64,000 nucleotides of DNA from Leptospira ryugenii (GTDB lineage: Bacteria; Spirochaetota; Leptospiria; Leptospirales; Leptospiraceae), in the NCBI RefSeq assembly GCF_003114855.1, contig NZ_BFBB01000008.1:620001-684000 (forward strand), written 5' to 3'. Position 1 is the first letter of the stretch, and every line of letters starts with the position of its first letter. A program made the translations under genes and the position numbers. The notes beneath the pieces are model-generated. The model was not told the DNA's origin. It was given only the letters and a program-made list of their open reading frames with translations, and made no database searches. Of this stretch, positions 38,101 through 48,331 are shown piece by piece.

Positions 38101-38494
38101 TGAGAGAGGAGGTGTACTCGGTGCCATGGAAAGGATGTACCAGAGAAATAAGATCCAGGAAGAATCTTTACATTATGAAACTTTGAAGCATACAGGTGAA
38201 TACCCTATCATTGGTGTAAATACCTTCTTAAGTAAAAATGGATCGCCGACGGTGATACCAGGCGAAGTCATTCGATCCACAGAAGAAGAAAAGAACCAGC
38301 AGATCGAAAACTTATTGCAATTTAAGAAACGAAATGGGGAAAAAATGAACCAGAGCCTCATTCAACTGAAACAAGTTTGCCGAAATAAAGAGAATGTATT
38401 TACGGAACTATTAGAAACTGTCAAAGTGGCATCTCTTGGGCAAATTTCCCATGCATTGTATGAAGTGGGAGGTCAGTACCGAAGGAATATGTAA
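35120..38494 (+). CDS. icmF: Fused B12-dependent acyl-CoA mutase of the IcmF type
   Basis: This 1124-residue cytoplasmic enzyme joins three parts. The N-terminal B12-binding domain (~10-145) carries Asp24-Gly-His26 as cobalt ligand motif (DGHDAS). The MeaB-like G-protein chaperone domain (~195-420) has Walker [10 protein letters not shown] at 206-214 and NKFD. The mutase TIM barrel (~560-1124) has [21 protein letters not shown]. This order is that of isobutyryl-CoA mutase fused; stand-alone methylmalonyl-CoA mutase lacks the G domain and reads YPTMY at the barrel entry. It interconverts isobutyryl- and butyryl-CoA, or a related branched pair. GGAGA precedes the ATG. Confidence 0.92.
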   Translation: MTVESIAYTPKHKIRFVTAASLFDGHDASINIMRRILQQSGVEVIHLGHNRSVQEVVECAIQEDVQGIAMTSYQGGHVEYFKYMIDLLKEYGAGHIQVFGGGGGTILPSEIDELHKYGVTHIYSPDEGRSLGLQGMINDVVKRSDFLTPLSFNGDLKSQVQSKNPLALAQAITQMEFVLLNESPNIQLKLEFPPASKTIPVLGITGTGGAGKSSLTDELVRRYLADFPEKTIAILSVDPSKRKTGGALLGDRIRMNSIFNKRVYMRSFATREANIALNRSVKGAIQILKSAGYDMIIVETAGIGQSDSEITEVSDLSLYVMTPEYGAATQLEKIDMIDYADIIAINKFDKPGALDSLRDVKKQFQRSRQLFEKTIDEMPVFGTIASQFQDAGTDELYIHLMDAIIQKTNLDWTSKFDQLRAKHQASIVLPPDRIRYLAEIKEEIERFDQFVKQEEEKARTAYQLKGAINTLAQKGKEIRALEEEFQLVWNNLNAETKSLIEDWKERVESFRKETYSYFVRGKEIKVANYTVSLSHLMIPKIATPKFQDWGEIVSWSYQENFPGFFPFTAGVYPYKRSGEDPTRMFAGEGGPERTNRRFHYLSSGMPAKRLSTAFDSVTLYGEDPDQRPDIYGKIGNSGVNVATLDDAKKLYSGFDLCDPSTSVSMTINGPAPMVLAFFLNAAIDQACEKYIHANGLVTETQNKINEIYNKLSQSRPNFLGGLPDGNQGLGLLLLGVTGDQVLPKETYEKIKAEALTQVRGTVQADILKEDQAQNTCIFSTEFALKMMGDIQGYFIERNVRNFYSVSISGYHIAEAGANPITQVAFTLANGFTYVEYYLSRGMKIDDFAPNLSFFFSNGIDPEYSVIGRVARRIWAKALKKKYGANERSQMLKYHIQTSGRSLHSQEIDFNDIRTTLQALYAIYDNCNSLHTNAYDEAITTPTEESVRRAVAIQLIINRELGLAKNENPLQGSFIIEELTNLVEEAILTEFHRISERGGVLGAMERMYQRNKIQEESLHYETLKHTGEYPIIGVNTFLSKNGSPTVIPGEVIRSTEEEKNQQIENLLQFKKRNGEKMNQSLIQLKQVCRNKENVFTELLETVKVASLGQISHALYEVGGQYRRNM

Positions 38495-38505
38495 GAGGTG
38501 AATCG

Positions 38506-40206
38506 ATGAATTCTTGGGAGTTTATCAAAAAACATAAACTGGGTATCCCTTTATTATGGGATATCGTTATGGTTTTTGTCGTATTGGGAAACTTGGCTTT
38601 GATCATTTTTGATTTATCATACTTAACTTTACGTCCTTTTTATTTTAAGAATTTTCCAAGAGTATTAGAAATCTATGATAAACCTATTTTAGGTATAGAA
38701 CCACATAGAACTACTCAATCCTATATAGATTATGTGGATGATTTGCAGTATCTCACAAAATTACGCGATGAAGAATTTAGAGAATCGCAAAGAAAGAAAA
38801 CACGAGAAGCGATCCATGAAGTCCTTATCCAATTAAAGTCTACAGTAACCAGCGAAAGGTTCGATAAACTGTTTGCAGAATTTGAGGCAGGTCTCCTCGT
38901 CAACGACACGGAAAAAAGAAGACTTATCCTTGAGTCCGTACTAGTCCAGCTTAATGATTTTTTTAGTGTATTGGAAGAAACTGATCAAATTAACGAGCTT
39001 ATCGATTTATCAGAAAAATACAGTTTCATTGGAAGAGTAGGACAGCCTGGAAAAGAGAATGCCGAGTTACAAAAAATTCTGACAGGAATGGACAAAAAAA
39101 TGTTGGAGTTGGTAGAAACCAATCCTTTTGCAATGTCCGGACAAACTGAACTTTTTTTAGAAATCCAAGAAAAGATTAAATCAGAATACCAAGTCCATAA
39201 AACAAAAGCGAAAGATATTAAAATTAGGCAAGAATTAGACCTAGTATTGAATCGAGATCGTATTCCCTCTACTGTAGTTGCATTTTATTGGTTCTGGAGG
39301 GATGCTGATCGTTCTTTAGAAGATAAAATACAATATTTCAATGAAACGTTTAGAGATGATTTTAGCTTGAATTATTACAGAGCTATCGGAAGTGACGGCA
39401 ATCCGGTAAATCATTACTTAATGTTAGATGCTCCGTTTTTGTTTTTCTTTTTGGCTGAATTTATCCTTAGTTGGCTACTTGCAATCAAAAATAAAGTCTA
39501 CATTGCCTGGTTTTTATATCCAGTCTACCATTGGTATGATGTTCTTGGTCTGATCCCAATTGTTGAATTTCGATTCTTTAGGCTCGTAAGGGTATATAAA
39601 ATTTATCTACTTCTACAGACCAACCAATTCACTCGAATCTTGGGAAATGACTTGATCAGTCGTACGATACGATACTACAGCAATATCATCAAAGAAGAGA
39701 TTTCTGATTTGGTGACGATTCAGATTTTAACCGAAGCACAAAATGAAGTGAAGTCTGGAAATTCTTTGGATCAATTTGTAAATGCCATCGATCAAAATCG
39801 AGAAGAATTGAAACGAGTTGCCTTAAAAAATATCGTCAAATCCGCACAAAACGAAAATTTACGACTACTTATCCAAAATATCGTGGCAGAGATTACAGAA
39901 TCTACCGCATCACAAATGAAAGGTGTCAATTTCTTACCCAAAGAATTCCAGGTCAATCTTTCAAGACAAATCAGCAACACTTTATACCAAGCATTGTCAA
40001 AATCAGCGGTTGCCTTGTCTCAAGATCCTATGGGACAAAAATCCATCGAAAAACTCATTGATTATCTGATTGATGAGATGATTTTATTTGCGCAAGACCC
40101 CGATATGATCAAATTGAATACCAACATAACGGTTGCTCTTATCGAGAATATGAAGAAAGCGATTAGTGAGAAGAAGTGGTTAAAATCGGAAATCGAAACT
40201 AGTTGA
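38506..40206 (+). CDS. Membrane protein with S4-like helix, coiled-coil flanks
   Basis: This 566-residue protein has one membrane helix near residue 22-45, a long charged helical region (~75-270), then two or three membrane helices at ~305-375. The last of these, FRFFRLVRVYKIYLLLQ, spaces Arg/Lys every three residues like the S4 voltage sensor, and the preceding stretch (YPVYHWYDVLGLIP) has an Asp-containing S3-like look. There is no pore-loop selectivity filter. A voltage-sensor-like or mechanosensory role is a guess. It follows icmF by 11 bases, with GAGGTG before its ATG, and its end overlaps the convergent cyclase by eight bases. Confidence 0.7.
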   Translation: MNSWEFIKKHKLGIPLLWDIVMVFVVLGNLALIIFDLSYLTLRPFYFKNFPRVLEIYDKPILGIEPHRTTQSYIDYVDDLQYLTKLRDEEFRESQRKKTREAIHEVLIQLKSTVTSERFDKLFAEFEAGLLVNDTEKRRLILESVLVQLNDFFSVLEETDQINELIDLSEKYSFIGRVGQPGKENAELQKILTGMDKKMLELVETNPFAMSGQTELFLEIQEKIKSEYQVHKTKAKDIKIRQELDLVLNRDRIPSTVVAFYWFWRDADRSLEDKIQYFNETFRDDFSLNYYRAIGSDGNPVNHYLMLDAPFLFFFLAEFILSWLLAIKNKVYIAWFLYPVYHWYDVLGLIPIVEFRFFRLVRVYKIYLLLQTNQFTRILGNDLISRTIRYYSNIIKEEISDLVTIQILTEAQNEVKSGNSLDQFVNAIDQNREELKRVALKNIVKSAQNENLRLLIQNIVAEITESTASQMKGVNFLPKEFQVNLSRQISNTLYQALSKSAVALSQDPMGQKSIEKLIDYLIDEMILFAQDPDMIKLNTNITVALIENMKKAISEKKWLKSEIETS

Positions 40207-41473
40207 TCGTATAGAGATTAACTTCATTTTCTTTGCCACGTGGTTTTGTTTTCCCAACAAAACGAAATCTATTTTTATCTTTTGAATCGATGGTTTCCTC
40301 CGAGATCAGAATATCAACGGAAAATTCTTTGGTGAGCTGTTCAATTCTCGAAGCAGTATTCACTACGTCTCCGATCACTGTGTACTCCTTTCTTTCTTCG
40401 GAACCAACGTTTCCTGTGATAGCCTCACCTGAGTGTATGCCCATCCCGATCCGAATTTGCGGAATCGCACCGCTTTCAATTAGACTTTGAATTTTTTGTC
40501 GAATGTCCAAAGAAGTTTGGATCACACGCTCCCGATCGTCGCCTGTTGAGATCGGTGCACCGAAGACAGCCATAAATCCATCTCCAAGAAACTTATTAAC
40601 AATGCCTCCATTGGCATTGACTGCCTCAATGGAAACTGTAAAGATACGATTCAAAAGTTGGATCAATACAGTAGGCTCGGTCTTTTCAGAAAGTTTTGTA
40701 AAGTCACGAATATCGAAGAATAAGATGCACACATGTTTGATGTCCCCGAGCCAACCTTCTGATTGGTCTAATAGCCGATTCACAACTTCAGGAGACACAT
40801 GCTGCCCAAATAGTTGTTTGATCTGTCGTTTTTCATCTTCTTTTTGTAAGGTGGACTGGATAGAATTTTTGATTTGAGATGTTACGTAGGCAGATAAAAG
40901 TCCGGCAGTGAATATGATATTTGACTTCACGACATAGAAAGGAATCTGGCTAAAGATAAATGGTAAACTACTCGTACTTCCATCCTTTAAGAAAAAATAG
41001 GAGAGCAAAAAATATTGAATTGCAGAAAGAAATCCAGAAAAGATGGCAACCTTTCCATCCAATCGAAGTGTGACTAAGATTAGGAAGATAAAATAGAGAA
41101 ATTCCGGAGGCGAAAAGAGGGACCAAACTGGCTCGCTCATTCTTGAACCCATGAAATAGATAGAAAATGTAGGTATTAGTGTTTCTAAAAATGCTGATAT
41201 ATAAATGAGAATAGGATTTACTTGGCCATTTTTTTTTATGATGTATTTAAGATAAGAAGCAAAACTAAAAGCATATACTGCGTTAAACAATCCATACGTG
41301 GGGGGAAACCAAAGTGGAAATTTTTGTTTGGATTCCAGATGTAGCTCTAGACGTAAAAAAAAGAGTTCGAAATAAAGTATCCCAGCTCCAAATAAAAAGA
41401 GCCAAAACAAGATTTTGGCTCTTTTAAATTCCGATTTTAAAATCTCTCTTTGGAGTTGTGGATGCATGTTCAC
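40199..41473 (-). CDS. Membrane-bound class III adenylate/guanylate cyclase
   Basis: This 424-residue protein has about six membrane helices (residues ~20-205) and a class III cyclase domain (~235-420) with ILFFDIRDFTKL, FLGDGFMAVFGAP and TVIGDVVNTASRIEQ, so metal, base and transition-state residues are all present. Architecture is the same as that of the cyclase at 19787 and the two are likely paralogs. Its ATG overlaps the ferredoxin-like stop (ATGA, 41470-41473), which places it at the end of the gcv operon. Confidence 0.9.
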   Translation of the reverse strand: MNMHPQLQREILKSEFKRAKILFWLFLFGAGILYFELFFLRLELHLESKQKFPLWFPPTYGLFNAVYAFSFASYLKYIIKKNGQVNPILIYISAFLETLIPTFSIYFMGSRMSEPVWSLFSPPEFLYFIFLILVTLRLDGKVAIFSGFLSAIQYFLLSYFFLKDGSTSSLPFIFSQIPFYVVKSNIIFTAGLLSAYVTSQIKNSIQSTLQKEDEKRQIKQLFGQHVSPEVVNRLLDQSEGWLGDIKHVCILFFDIRDFTKLSEKTEPTVLIQLLNRIFTVSIEAVNANGGIVNKFLGDGFMAVFGAPISTGDDRERVIQTSLDIRQKIQSLIESGAIPQIRIGMGIHSGEAITGNVGSEERKEYTVIGDVVNTASRIEQLTKEFSVDILISEETIDSKDKNRFRFVGKTKPRGKENEVNLYTIN

Positions 41474-41805
41474 TTCTCATCATTGTGAAGGATGAGATGA
41501 GCGTAAATGGAAGCATCATCCTTTTTAAGATAGGATTCTATTAACAAATCTACGTCTGCTTCAGTTCGCAATTTAAACCAAGTACCTTCAGGATACGCAA
41601 CTTGAACTGGACCAAGTTCACATCGATCTAGGCAGCCTGATCTTTGGATTCTAAACTTATAATCGATGCCTGCTTTTGCCGCCTTCATTTTAAAAAGCTT
41701 TAAAAGCTCTGCAGATCCTTGGTTTCCACAAGACACTCTTTCACCAGGAGGTCGAGTGTTGTCACAAACAAAGATATGCTTTTCGTAAAATTGTTCCTTT
41801 GCCAT
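41470..41805 (-). CDS. (2Fe-2S) ferredoxin-like protein, thioredoxin fold
   Basis: This 111-residue protein contains HIFVCDNTRPPGERVSCGNQGS at ~10-31 and RSGCLDRCELGPVQVAYPEG at ~60-79, the four-Cys arrangement of thioredoxin-like [2Fe-2S] ferredoxins. It probably carries electrons in the cytoplasm. The partner is not evident. It starts 3 bases after the gcvP stop and overlaps the cyclase gene, so it is expressed with the glycine cleavage genes. Its role there is unknown, since the canonical system uses a dihydrolipoamide dehydrogenase instead. Confidence 0.88.
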   Translation of the reverse strand: MAKEQFYEKHIFVCDNTRPPGERVSCGNQGSAELLKLFKMKAAKAGIDYKFRIQRSGCLDRCELGPVQVAYPEGTWFKLRTEADVDLLIESYLKKDDASIYAHLILHNDEK

Positions 41806-41808
41806 AAA

Positions 41809-44721
41809 TTAAGTATAACTCTCTACTGGAATACAGGAACAAACCAGATTTCGATCACCGTACACATTGTCCACTCTACCCACACTCGGCCAAAACTTTC
41901 TCAGTCTGAGCCAAGGTAGCGGGTATGCTGCTCTTTCCCTTGAATACTTATGGTTCCATTGGTCTGAAATAACCATTTCTGCAGTGTGTGGAGCATTCTT
42001 GAGTGGGTTGTCGGTTTTGTCCAAACTACCTTTTTCAATGTCTGCAATTTCCTCTGCAATTGATAACATTGCATCTATGAATCTATCTAACTCTTCCTTA
42101 GATTCAGACTCTGTTGGTTCGACCATCAAGGTGCCAGGTACAGGAAATGACATTGTAGGAGAATGGAATCCATAGTCCATAAGTCTTTTCGCAATATCTT
42201 CTACTTCCACTCCAGATCCTTTTTTGAAACCTCTAATGTCGAGTATACATTCATGCGCTACTAAATCTCGATTTCCTTTGTATAGAACTGGATATGCACC
42301 AACTAGACGTTTCGCAATATAATTAGCATTGAGGATGGCAAGTTTAGTGGCATGGCGCAATCCATCAAAGCCTAACATGTGTATATAGGCCCAAGAGATA
42401 ACGATAATGGAAGCACTGCCCCAAGGCGCAGCACTTACAGCACCTTGGCTATTGTTGGAGCCGTTCTCAATGATGCTATGCCCTGGTAAAAAGGGCGCTA
42501 AATGTTCAGCAACACCGATCGGACCAACACCAGGGCCGCCACCTCCGTGGGGGATACAAAATGTTTTATGTAGGTTTAGGTGACATACATCAGCACCTAT
42601 ATCTCCAGGGCGAGTCAATCCCACCTGAGCATTCATATTGGCTCCATCCATGTAAACTTGGCCACCATTTTCATGTATAATTTGGCAAATGTCTTGGATA
42701 GACTCTTCAAATACACCGTGAGTAGATGGATAGGTTACCATTAAGGCACCTAGATCATGTTTGTGCTCAATTGCTTTTTTCTTTAGGTCCTCAACATCAA
42801 TGTTCCCATTTTCATCGCATGCGACAACTACCACTTGGAAGCCCGCCATTACGGCCGAGGCTGGATTGGTTCCGTGTGCCGAAATTGGGATGAGGCAAAT
42901 ATTTCTATGGCTTTCATTTCGGCTCTGGTGGTAGTTACGTATCGCTAAGAGGCCAGCGTATTCTCCCTGTGAACCTGCGTTAGGTTGAAGTGAAACTTCA
43001 GCAAAACCTGTGATTTCACAAAGCCACTTTTCCAATTGGCCGAATAAGATTCGGTATCCCTCTGTTTGGTTATTGGGAACGAAGGGATGGATGTTTGCTA
43101 ACTCAGGCCATGTAACGGGATACATTTCGGTGCTGGCATTGAGTTTCATCGTACAGGAACCAAGTGCGATCATGGATGTAGTTAGAGAAAGATCCTTTGC
43201 TTCTAACCTTCGGATATAACGAAGCATCTCAGTTTCGGTATGGTAACTATTAAAAACGGCATGGCTTAGATATGAGGATTTTCTTTCCAAAATTTCTGGA
43301 ATCGCATACTCTTCTTTTTTTGCCAATTCTTCGAGAGAGAAGTGCAAAGGTTTGTTTTCATTGAAGATCAGAAGTAGATCTGAAACATCTTCTAAAGTGG
43401 TTGTTTCATCTAGTGAAATACTGATCACATGTTGGGAAACAGATCGAAGGTTGATTTCTCTCTCCTCTGCATAATGGATAATTTCGGATGAAGTGACTTT
43501 ACTAAGCTCGACTCGGATAGTATCAAAGTAAGGTTTAGAGACAATTTTATACCCTAATTTTTCCAATCCTGTTACGAGTAAGGTCGTCATTCTATGGACT
43601 CGTAAGGCAATTTGTTTTAAACCTTTTGGGCCATGATAGACAGCATACATTGAGGAAAGCACAGCTAACAAAACTTGTGCAGTACAAATATTGGAAGTTG
43701 CTTTGTCCCTACGGATGTGCTGTTCACGTGTTTGGAGGGAAAGCCTATAGCCTGGTTTGCCTTGTGAATCTCGAGAAACGCCTATTAGACGACCAGGCAT
43801 ACTTCTTTTAAAATCTTCCCGTGTTGCAAAAAAACCAGCATGTGGACCACCAAATCCAAGTGGGAGGCCAAACCTTTGCGTGCTTCCTACCACAACATCA
43901 GCTCCCATCTCGCCTGGTGGCTTTAAAATTGTGAGTGAGAGTAGGTCGGCTGCAACGATTGCTTTTGCGCCTACAGCGTGTAAGCTTTGGATAAAATCAG
44001 AAAAATCATAGATCGTTCCGTCGGAAGATGGATACTGAACGATTGCACCAAAGAAATCAGCAGATGGAGTCATTTTTTTGAATGAACCAACAACTACATG
44101 AATGCCTAATGGTAGGGCCCTTGTTCGGATCACATCCAATGTTTGTGGATGGACAGATTGCGAGACAAAAAAGGATTTGCCTTGGCTTTCCTCCTTAAGG
44201 CTATAGAGCATCGTCATGGCTTCGGCTGCTGCCGTACCTTCATCTAATAGGGAGGCATTGGCAATTTCCATTCCCGTAAGATCTGTAATCATTGTTTGAA
44301 AATTGATCAAGGCTTCCATTCTGCCTTGCGCTATCTCTGCTTGGTACGGAGTGTACGCAGTGTACCAGCCAGGATTTTCCAGAATATTTCTCTGGATAAC
44401 TGGTGGAGTAATACAAGCAGAATATCCCAAGCCTAAATATGATCGAAAGATTTTGTTTTTGGAGACTATCTTTTTTAACTCTTTCTGAAGAGCAAACTCA
44501 CCGAGCGGATTCGGTAGATCCAATTCTTTTTTCAGTCGGATATTTTTTGGAACCGCATCATCTATGAGAGTTTCCAGACTATCGTAACCAACAACTGATA
44601 GCATTTCCTGGATTTTCTCATGGTCTGAACCGACATGGCGTCGTAAAAATGTGTCGCTGGGAGAAAGTGTCTCTTCGTAAGAATGTTCAGATTTGGTTTG
44701 GTCTTTTAATGATGGATTCAC
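41809..44721 (-). CDS. gcvP: Glycine dehydrogenase (decarboxylating), P protein
   Basis: This 970-residue homodimeric-type P protein decarboxylates glycine with PLP and passes the aminomethyl group to lipoyl-GcvH. The N-terminal half has [11 protein letters not shown] and [13 protein letters not shown]. The C-terminal half holds [27 protein letters not shown] and the PLP-lysine motif [18 protein letters not shown]. It is a single fused chain, not split into gcvPA and gcvPB. It stands 18 bases after gcvH. Confidence 0.97.
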   Translation of the reverse strand: MNPSLKDQTKSEHSYEETLSPSDTFLRRHVGSDHEKIQEMLSVVGYDSLETLIDDAVPKNIRLKKELDLPNPLGEFALQKELKKIVSKNKIFRSYLGLGYSACITPPVIQRNILENPGWYTAYTPYQAEIAQGRMEALINFQTMITDLTGMEIANASLLDEGTAAAEAMTMLYSLKEESQGKSFFVSQSVHPQTLDVIRTRALPLGIHVVVGSFKKMTPSADFFGAIVQYPSSDGTIYDFSDFIQSLHAVGAKAIVAADLLSLTILKPPGEMGADVVVGSTQRFGLPLGFGGPHAGFFATREDFKRSMPGRLIGVSRDSQGKPGYRLSLQTREQHIRRDKATSNICTAQVLLAVLSSMYAVYHGPKGLKQIALRVHRMTTLLVTGLEKLGYKIVSKPYFDTIRVELSKVTSSEIIHYAEEREINLRSVSQHVISISLDETTTLEDVSDLLLIFNENKPLHFSLEELAKKEEYAIPEILERKSSYLSHAVFNSYHTETEMLRYIRRLEAKDLSLTTSMIALGSCTMKLNASTEMYPVTWPELANIHPFVPNNQTEGYRILFGQLEKWLCEITGFAEVSLQPNAGSQGEYAGLLAIRNYHQSRNESHRNICLIPISAHGTNPASAVMAGFQVVVVACDENGNIDVEDLKKKAIEHKHDLGALMVTYPSTHGVFEESIQDICQIIHENGGQVYMDGANMNAQVGLTRPGDIGADVCHLNLHKTFCIPHGGGGPGVGPIGVAEHLAPFLPGHSIIENGSNNSQGAVSAAPWGSASIIVISWAYIHMLGFDGLRHATKLAILNANYIAKRLVGAYPVLYKGNRDLVAHECILDIRGFKKGSGVEVEDIAKRLMDYGFHSPTMSFPVPGTLMVEPTESESKEELDRFIDAMLSIAEEIADIEKGSLDKTDNPLKNAPHTAEMVISDQWNHKYSRERAAYPLPWLRLRKFWPSVGRVDNVYGDRNLVCSCIPVESYT

Positions 44722-44739
44722 CGGTGTATACTCCGCAGA

Positions 44740-45132
44740 TTAATCGAGTTTTGAAACAAATTCCTTGTATTGGCTTGCGTTTAAGAGTGAGGACAATTCA
44801 CTAGAATTGACTCCCTTTAATTTGACCATCCAGGTTTGAAAAGGTTCAGCATTCACAGAGGCTGGATTGGAGCTAAGACTTGGATTGGTTTCCAAAACTT
44901 CTCCCGAAATCGGGGAATATAAATCTTCAGCAGCCTTAACGGACTCAATAGTACCTAAACTATCTTTCTGGTTAATTTTTTTCCCAGGTTTTGGTAGATC
45001 GATAAAAACGATATCCCCTAACGCATTCTGAGCATAATCAGTGATGCCAATGAGTGCGGTATCGCCTTCAATCTTTACCCATTCATGTTTTTCTGTGTAA
45101 TAGTATCCTTCAACTGCATTTGTCTCTGCCAT
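44740..45132 (-). CDS. gcvH: Glycine cleavage system H protein
   Basis: This 130-residue carrier has the lipoylation site in [19 protein letters not shown], with Lys at ~67 as the attachment point, and the family start [14 protein letters not shown]. It shuttles the methylamine group from GcvP to GcvT. It lies between gcvT (17 bases) and gcvP (18 bases). Length is normal. Confidence 0.97.
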   Translation of the reverse strand: MAETNAVEGYYYTEKHEWVKIEGDTALIGITDYAQNALGDIVFIDLPKPGKKINQKDSLGTIESVKAAEDLYSPISGEVLETNPSLSSNPASVNAEPFQTWMVKLKGVNSSELSSLLNASQYKEFVSKLD

Positions 45133-45149
45133 TTCGATTCTCCCTTACT

Positions 45150-46265
45150 TTATCCTTTATGATTGCGAACACTCCCTTTTATAAAAGGGGAAAGATGTAC
45201 TTTTGCTTTTTTCTTTTGTCCTCTAATTTCAACGAAGACTTCTGTTTGGTCTTTGGTGTAGTCAAAATCCAAAATCGCAAGTCCCAAAGATACCTTACAG
45301 GAAGGAGAATGGGTTCCGGAGGTTGTTTTACCGATCGGTGTTTCATCTGCAGCGAAGATGGGATAGTTTTCTCTCATTACACCCGGCTCTTCTAATTGGA
45401 TTCCTACAATTTTTCGTTTGGGAGAATTCTTTTTGTCGGAAAGGATGCGCTCATATCCAAAGTATGGCAGAGTTTTTTCTTTTACGATAAAACCAATCCC
45501 TGATTCTACCGGTGACCATTCTTCATTGAGTTCATGTCCATAAAGTGGATACTTTGCTTCTAATCGTAAGGTATCTCTTGCACCAAGACCGACAGGTACT
45601 AGACCAGATGATTTTCCTTCTTGCAATAAAGTATCCCAAAGTTGCAGACCGAGAGGTACTGATGTATAAATCTCAAAACCATCTTCACCAGTATAACCTG
45701 TGCGAGATACGATGATGGTTTCACTTTTGTATGTAATTTCTTGGAAGTGGTAGTAGGCAATCGGATCTAAAGATTGTTTCAGTACGCTTTCTAAAATAGC
45801 ATTGGCCTTTGGTCCTTGCAAAGCCAATTGGTGCCAGATATGGCTTTGGTCTTCTACACGGCATGTACCTTTTTGGTATTTTTGCAGATGTTTGGTGACT
45901 GCTGGGTAATTGGATGCATTGGAACAGATCATGTACTTTTCAGCCGAAAATTTGTAAATAGTGACATCATCCACCAATCCACCAGTCTCATTTAAGACTG
46001 CATTGTATTGGACTTGTCCATCTTTCATCGTAGAGACTGTATTGCAGGTAAGGGTTTCGAGGAGTGACAAGATATCTTCCGAAGCACCAGTGATGAAGAT
46101 CTCACCCATGTGAGAAACGTCAAACAATCCGGCATCGGTTCGAGTGGATAGATGCTCTTGGATGATTCCAGTATACTGTACTGGCATGTCCCAACCGCCG
46201 AAAGGCACCATTTTTGCGCCCAATTGGCGGTGTTTTTCATTCAATGCCGTTTTTTGTAAGTCCAA
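45150..46265 (-). CDS. gcvT: Aminomethyltransferase, T protein
   Basis: This folate-dependent T protein releases ammonia from the H-bound methylamine and makes methylenetetrahydrofolate. Signatures: [45 protein letters not shown], and [12 protein letters not shown]. The reading frame is open back to 46385, into the divergent oxidoreductase gene, so the start is uncertain. TTG at 46265 gives [18 protein letters not shown], which fits the family, with GGAAAGAG just before it; ATG at 46307 is an alternative. It is the first gene of the operon. No glycine riboswitch is seen in the 90-base upstream gap. Confidence 0.94.
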   Translation of the reverse strand: MDLQKTALNEKHRQLGAKMVPFGGWDMPVQYTGIIQEHLSTRTDAGLFDVSHMGEIFITGASEDILSLLETLTCNTVSTMKDGQVQYNAVLNETGGLVDDVTIYKFSAEKYMICSNASNYPAVTKHLQKYQKGTCRVEDQSHIWHQLALQGPKANAILESVLKQSLDPIAYYHFQEITYKSETIIVSRTGYTGEDGFEIYTSVPLGLQLWDTLLQEGKSSGLVPVGLGARDTLRLEAKYPLYGHELNEEWSPVESGIGFIVKEKTLPYFGYERILSDKKNSPKRKIVGIQLEEPGVMRENYPIFAADETPIGKTTSGTHSPSCKVSLGLAILDFDYTKDQTEVFVEIRGQKKKAKVHLSPFIKGSVRNHKG

Positions 46266-46321
46266 ACTCTCTTTCCTTTCCTTCCAATCTAAGCGACGTA
46301 ATACCATGGAAAAATATTTTC

Positions 46322-46349
46322 TTGGCAGTGGAATTCGATTTTTTACATA
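46322..46349 (+). promoter_or_regulatory. Candidate promoter placing transcription start at the GTG codon
   Basis: TTGGCA (46322-46327) and TACATA (46344-46349) are spaced by 16 bases. The expected start point, about seven bases downstream, falls on the GTG of the oxidoreductase at 46356. No ribosome-binding site precedes that GTG, which would suit a leaderless message. Confidence 0.35.
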
Positions 46350-46355
46350 AATAGG

Positions 46356-47375
46356 GTGCAAAGAGAAGTATATCGAGTCATCCAACCAGGTTCCCTCTCA
46401 GGTCTTAAACGAAGAAGTGAGTCATTCGAGCAGCCAAAAGATAATGAGATAAGTGTCCGTATTCGGGCAATTGGATTAAATTTCGCAGATGTGTTTTCCG
46501 TTTATGGAATGTATTCCGCAACTCCGAAGGAACCATTCATTCCAGGCTTAGAGTTTGCGGGTACGGTAATTGAAGTAGGTAATGACTGTAAAACATTTCG
46601 AAAAGGCGATGAAATATTTGGAACCACTCGCTTTGGTGCGTATGCTACACATATCAATATCGATGAGCGCTATGTATTTCCTCTACCAAAGGATTGGTCA
46701 CATAGAGCTGGAGCTGCCTACCCAGTGCAAGCTTTGACTGCATACTATGCTCTTCATGTCTTAGGAGATCTCCAATCAAAGCAAACCATTCTCGTTCATA
46801 GTGCTGCAGGCGGAGTCGGATTGTATGCAAACCAAATCGCAAAGAAACAAAATGCATATACGATAGCATTGATAGGCTCTGAAGCAAAGATAAAGACCAT
46901 TCAAGATGCAGGTTATGATGATTTTATCATTCGTGGGCCGAATTTTCGTAAGGATTTAGAAGAAAAACTAAATGGAAAACGATTGGATTTGGTATTGGAA
47001 TGTACTGGAGGCAGATATTTTTCTGATTCTTTTGACTTACTATCACCAATGGGTAGGCTGATTACGTATGGAAGTGCAAACTTTACGCCTAGATCATCGA
47101 GTCGAAATTGGATTCACTTAGCATTTCAGTATCTCAATCGACCCAAAATTGATCCATTAGCGATGATTTCAGCGAATAAATCAGTGATGGGATTCAATTT
47201 GATATGGTTATGGAACGAAATTGATGTCTTACAGAAACATTTTAACGCATTGAATGCCTTAAAACTGTATCAACAAGTGATAGGAGATACATTTTCATTT
47301 GAAAATCTACCTGAAGCATTGAAAAAATTTAAAAATGGGAACACAATTGGTAAAATCATCATCGATGTTTCGTAG
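46356..47375 (+). CDS. Zinc-independent quinone oxidoreductase-like MDR protein
   Basis: This 339-residue medium-chain dehydrogenase/reductase starts with a GroES-like domain ([27 protein letters not shown]) and has a Rossmann domain with [19 protein letters not shown] at ~145-165. No catalytic or structural zinc Cys set is present, so it belongs to the quinone oxidoreductase branch (NADPH-dependent). The substrate is unknown. The GTG start is divergent from gcvT with 90 bases between. Confidence 0.85.
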   Translation: MQREVYRVIQPGSLSGLKRRSESFEQPKDNEISVRIRAIGLNFADVFSVYGMYSATPKEPFIPGLEFAGTVIEVGNDCKTFRKGDEIFGTTRFGAYATHINIDERYVFPLPKDWSHRAGAAYPVQALTAYYALHVLGDLQSKQTILVHSAAGGVGLYANQIAKKQNAYTIALIGSEAKIKTIQDAGYDDFIIRGPNFRKDLEEKLNGKRLDLVLECTGGRYFSDSFDLLSPMGRLITYGSANFTPRSSSRNWIHLAFQYLNRPKIDPLAMISANKSVMGFNLIWLWNEIDVLQKHFNALNALKLYQQVIGDTFSFENLPEALKKFKNGNTIGKIIIDVS

Positions 47376-47431
47376 AATCAGTATTAGTTTCCAAAAAAAT
47401 TAAAATAAATTCTTACAAAAAATAAAATTTC

Positions 47432-47460
47432 TTTACATTTAAAATGATATCATTTAATTA
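47432..47460 (+). promoter_or_regulatory. Promoter with central palindrome ahead of the Lys/Ala peptide gene
   Basis: TTTACA (47432-47437) and TAATTA (47455-47460) are 17 bases apart, a good sigma-70 spacing. AAATGATATCATTT (47442-47455) is a perfect 14-bp palindrome filling the spacer and touching the -10 box. The core AATGAT/ATCATT resembles half sites of Fur-family operators, but with no central base. A leader of about 60 bases follows. Confidence 0.55.
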
Positions 47461-47527
47461 TGTCGTATCAAACAGCTAGATACGCCAAGGATTTGGTTGT
47501 TTGAAATTAAAGATAAGGACGATCACA

Positions 47528-47602
47528 ATGGTTGCTAAAAAGAAAGCTGCAAAAAAGAAAGCTGCTAAGAAAAAGGCTGCAAAGAAAAAAGCTAAGAAAT
47601 AG
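47528..47602 (+). CDS. 24-residue Lys/Ala repeat peptide, histone H1-tail-like
   Basis: ATG GTT GCT opens a 24-codon frame encoding MVAKKK then AAKKK repeats, ending AKK and TAG. Every residue after the third is Lys or Ala. AAGGA eight bases upstream is a proper ribosome-binding site. A palindromic promoter precedes it and a strong terminator follows, so it has its own transcription unit. The composition matches the C-terminal tails of histone H1-like proteins, and DNA or RNA binding is the obvious guess. Confidence 0.7.
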   Translation: MVAKKKAAKKKAAKKKAAKKKAKK

Positions 47603-47649
47603 TCTTAGCAAGTTTCTTACTTCGAATTTTTTCGGAGAAAGATTGTGTG

Positions 47650-47674
47650 AACCCGCAGAAATTGCGGGTTTTTT
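47650..47674 (+). terminator. Rho-independent terminator after the Lys/Ala peptide gene
   Basis: AACCCGCA (47650-47657) pairs with TGCGGGTT (47663-47670) around a 5-base loop GAAAT, followed by TTTT to 47674. It ends the transcript of the 24-codon gene 48 bases after its stop. Confidence 0.85.
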
Positions 47675-47693
47675 CATTTATAGGCAGATATTT

Positions 47694-48275
47694 TTACGCA
47701 ATTGCGCGTACAAATCCCCTTCTAGTTGCAAAATACCCCGATTTTTTATCCGATTGGGATCTTTCAATCCCTACAAATTGGAAATGATCCTTCTTATTGA
47801 TGGAGGCAAAGACAGCCTTTAAGAGAGAATCCAGACTTGAATGCGAGACTTGTTTGTATTCCTTCCTCACTCCATCCTTATTCCAGATCTCTAGATGATC
47901 AGAATCTGCTAATTTTACAATGAGAGAGGGAAGATCATAACGTTTCATGAGGATATGGCAGGTATCTTCAAAGCCAACTTCAGTGATTTTTGTGTCTTCA
48001 AAGAACGTAAGTAGATAGAGAATAGAGACTGGCTCTAACTTTCCTGAATCATCTGGCAGTTTTTGGATTCCATCAAGGACTATGTAACGCAAATTTTTGG
48101 ACTGCATCCACAACTTTAAGTCCTCATGGCGTTTCAGATTCACTTCTTCAGAGAATCTTTTTTGGAACACTGTGGCTAAAAAGAAACCGGTGGAGTCCTT
48201 TCGCTCTTGGAGGATGTGATCCATATCAAAAGGATCAAACTCAACATTGAAGTACTTGGTATATGTATCTGCCAT
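47694..48275 (-). CDS. Cytoplasmic protein of unknown function
   Basis: This 193-residue protein has no signal peptide or membrane helix. It is acidic and mixed alpha/beta: KYIVLDGIQKLPDDSGKLEP-like and YLLTFFEDTKITEVGFEDTCHILMKRYDLP stretches look like a compact two-layer fold. I recognise no family and see no catalytic motif. It has 56 bases to the SUFU-domain gene upstream and may be in the same unit. Confidence 0.6.
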   Translation of the reverse strand: MADTYTKYFNVEFDPFDMDHILQERKDSTGFFLATVFQKRFSEEVNLKRHEDLKLWMQSKNLRYIVLDGIQKLPDDSGKLEPVSILYLLTFFEDTKITEVGFEDTCHILMKRYDLPSLIVKLADSDHLEIWNKDGVRKEYKQVSHSSLDSLLKAVFASINKKDHFQFVGIERSQSDKKSGYFATRRGFVRAIA

Positions 48276-48331
48276 ATCATTTATAGTAACGGACAGATGA
48301 AGAAAATAGGATGGAAAAATTAGTTAAAAAC

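Noticed and set aside
46266..46355. Glycine riboswitch upstream of gcvT
   Set aside because: The gap to the divergent gene is only 90 bases and shows no tandem aptamer pattern, so no riboswitch can be supported.
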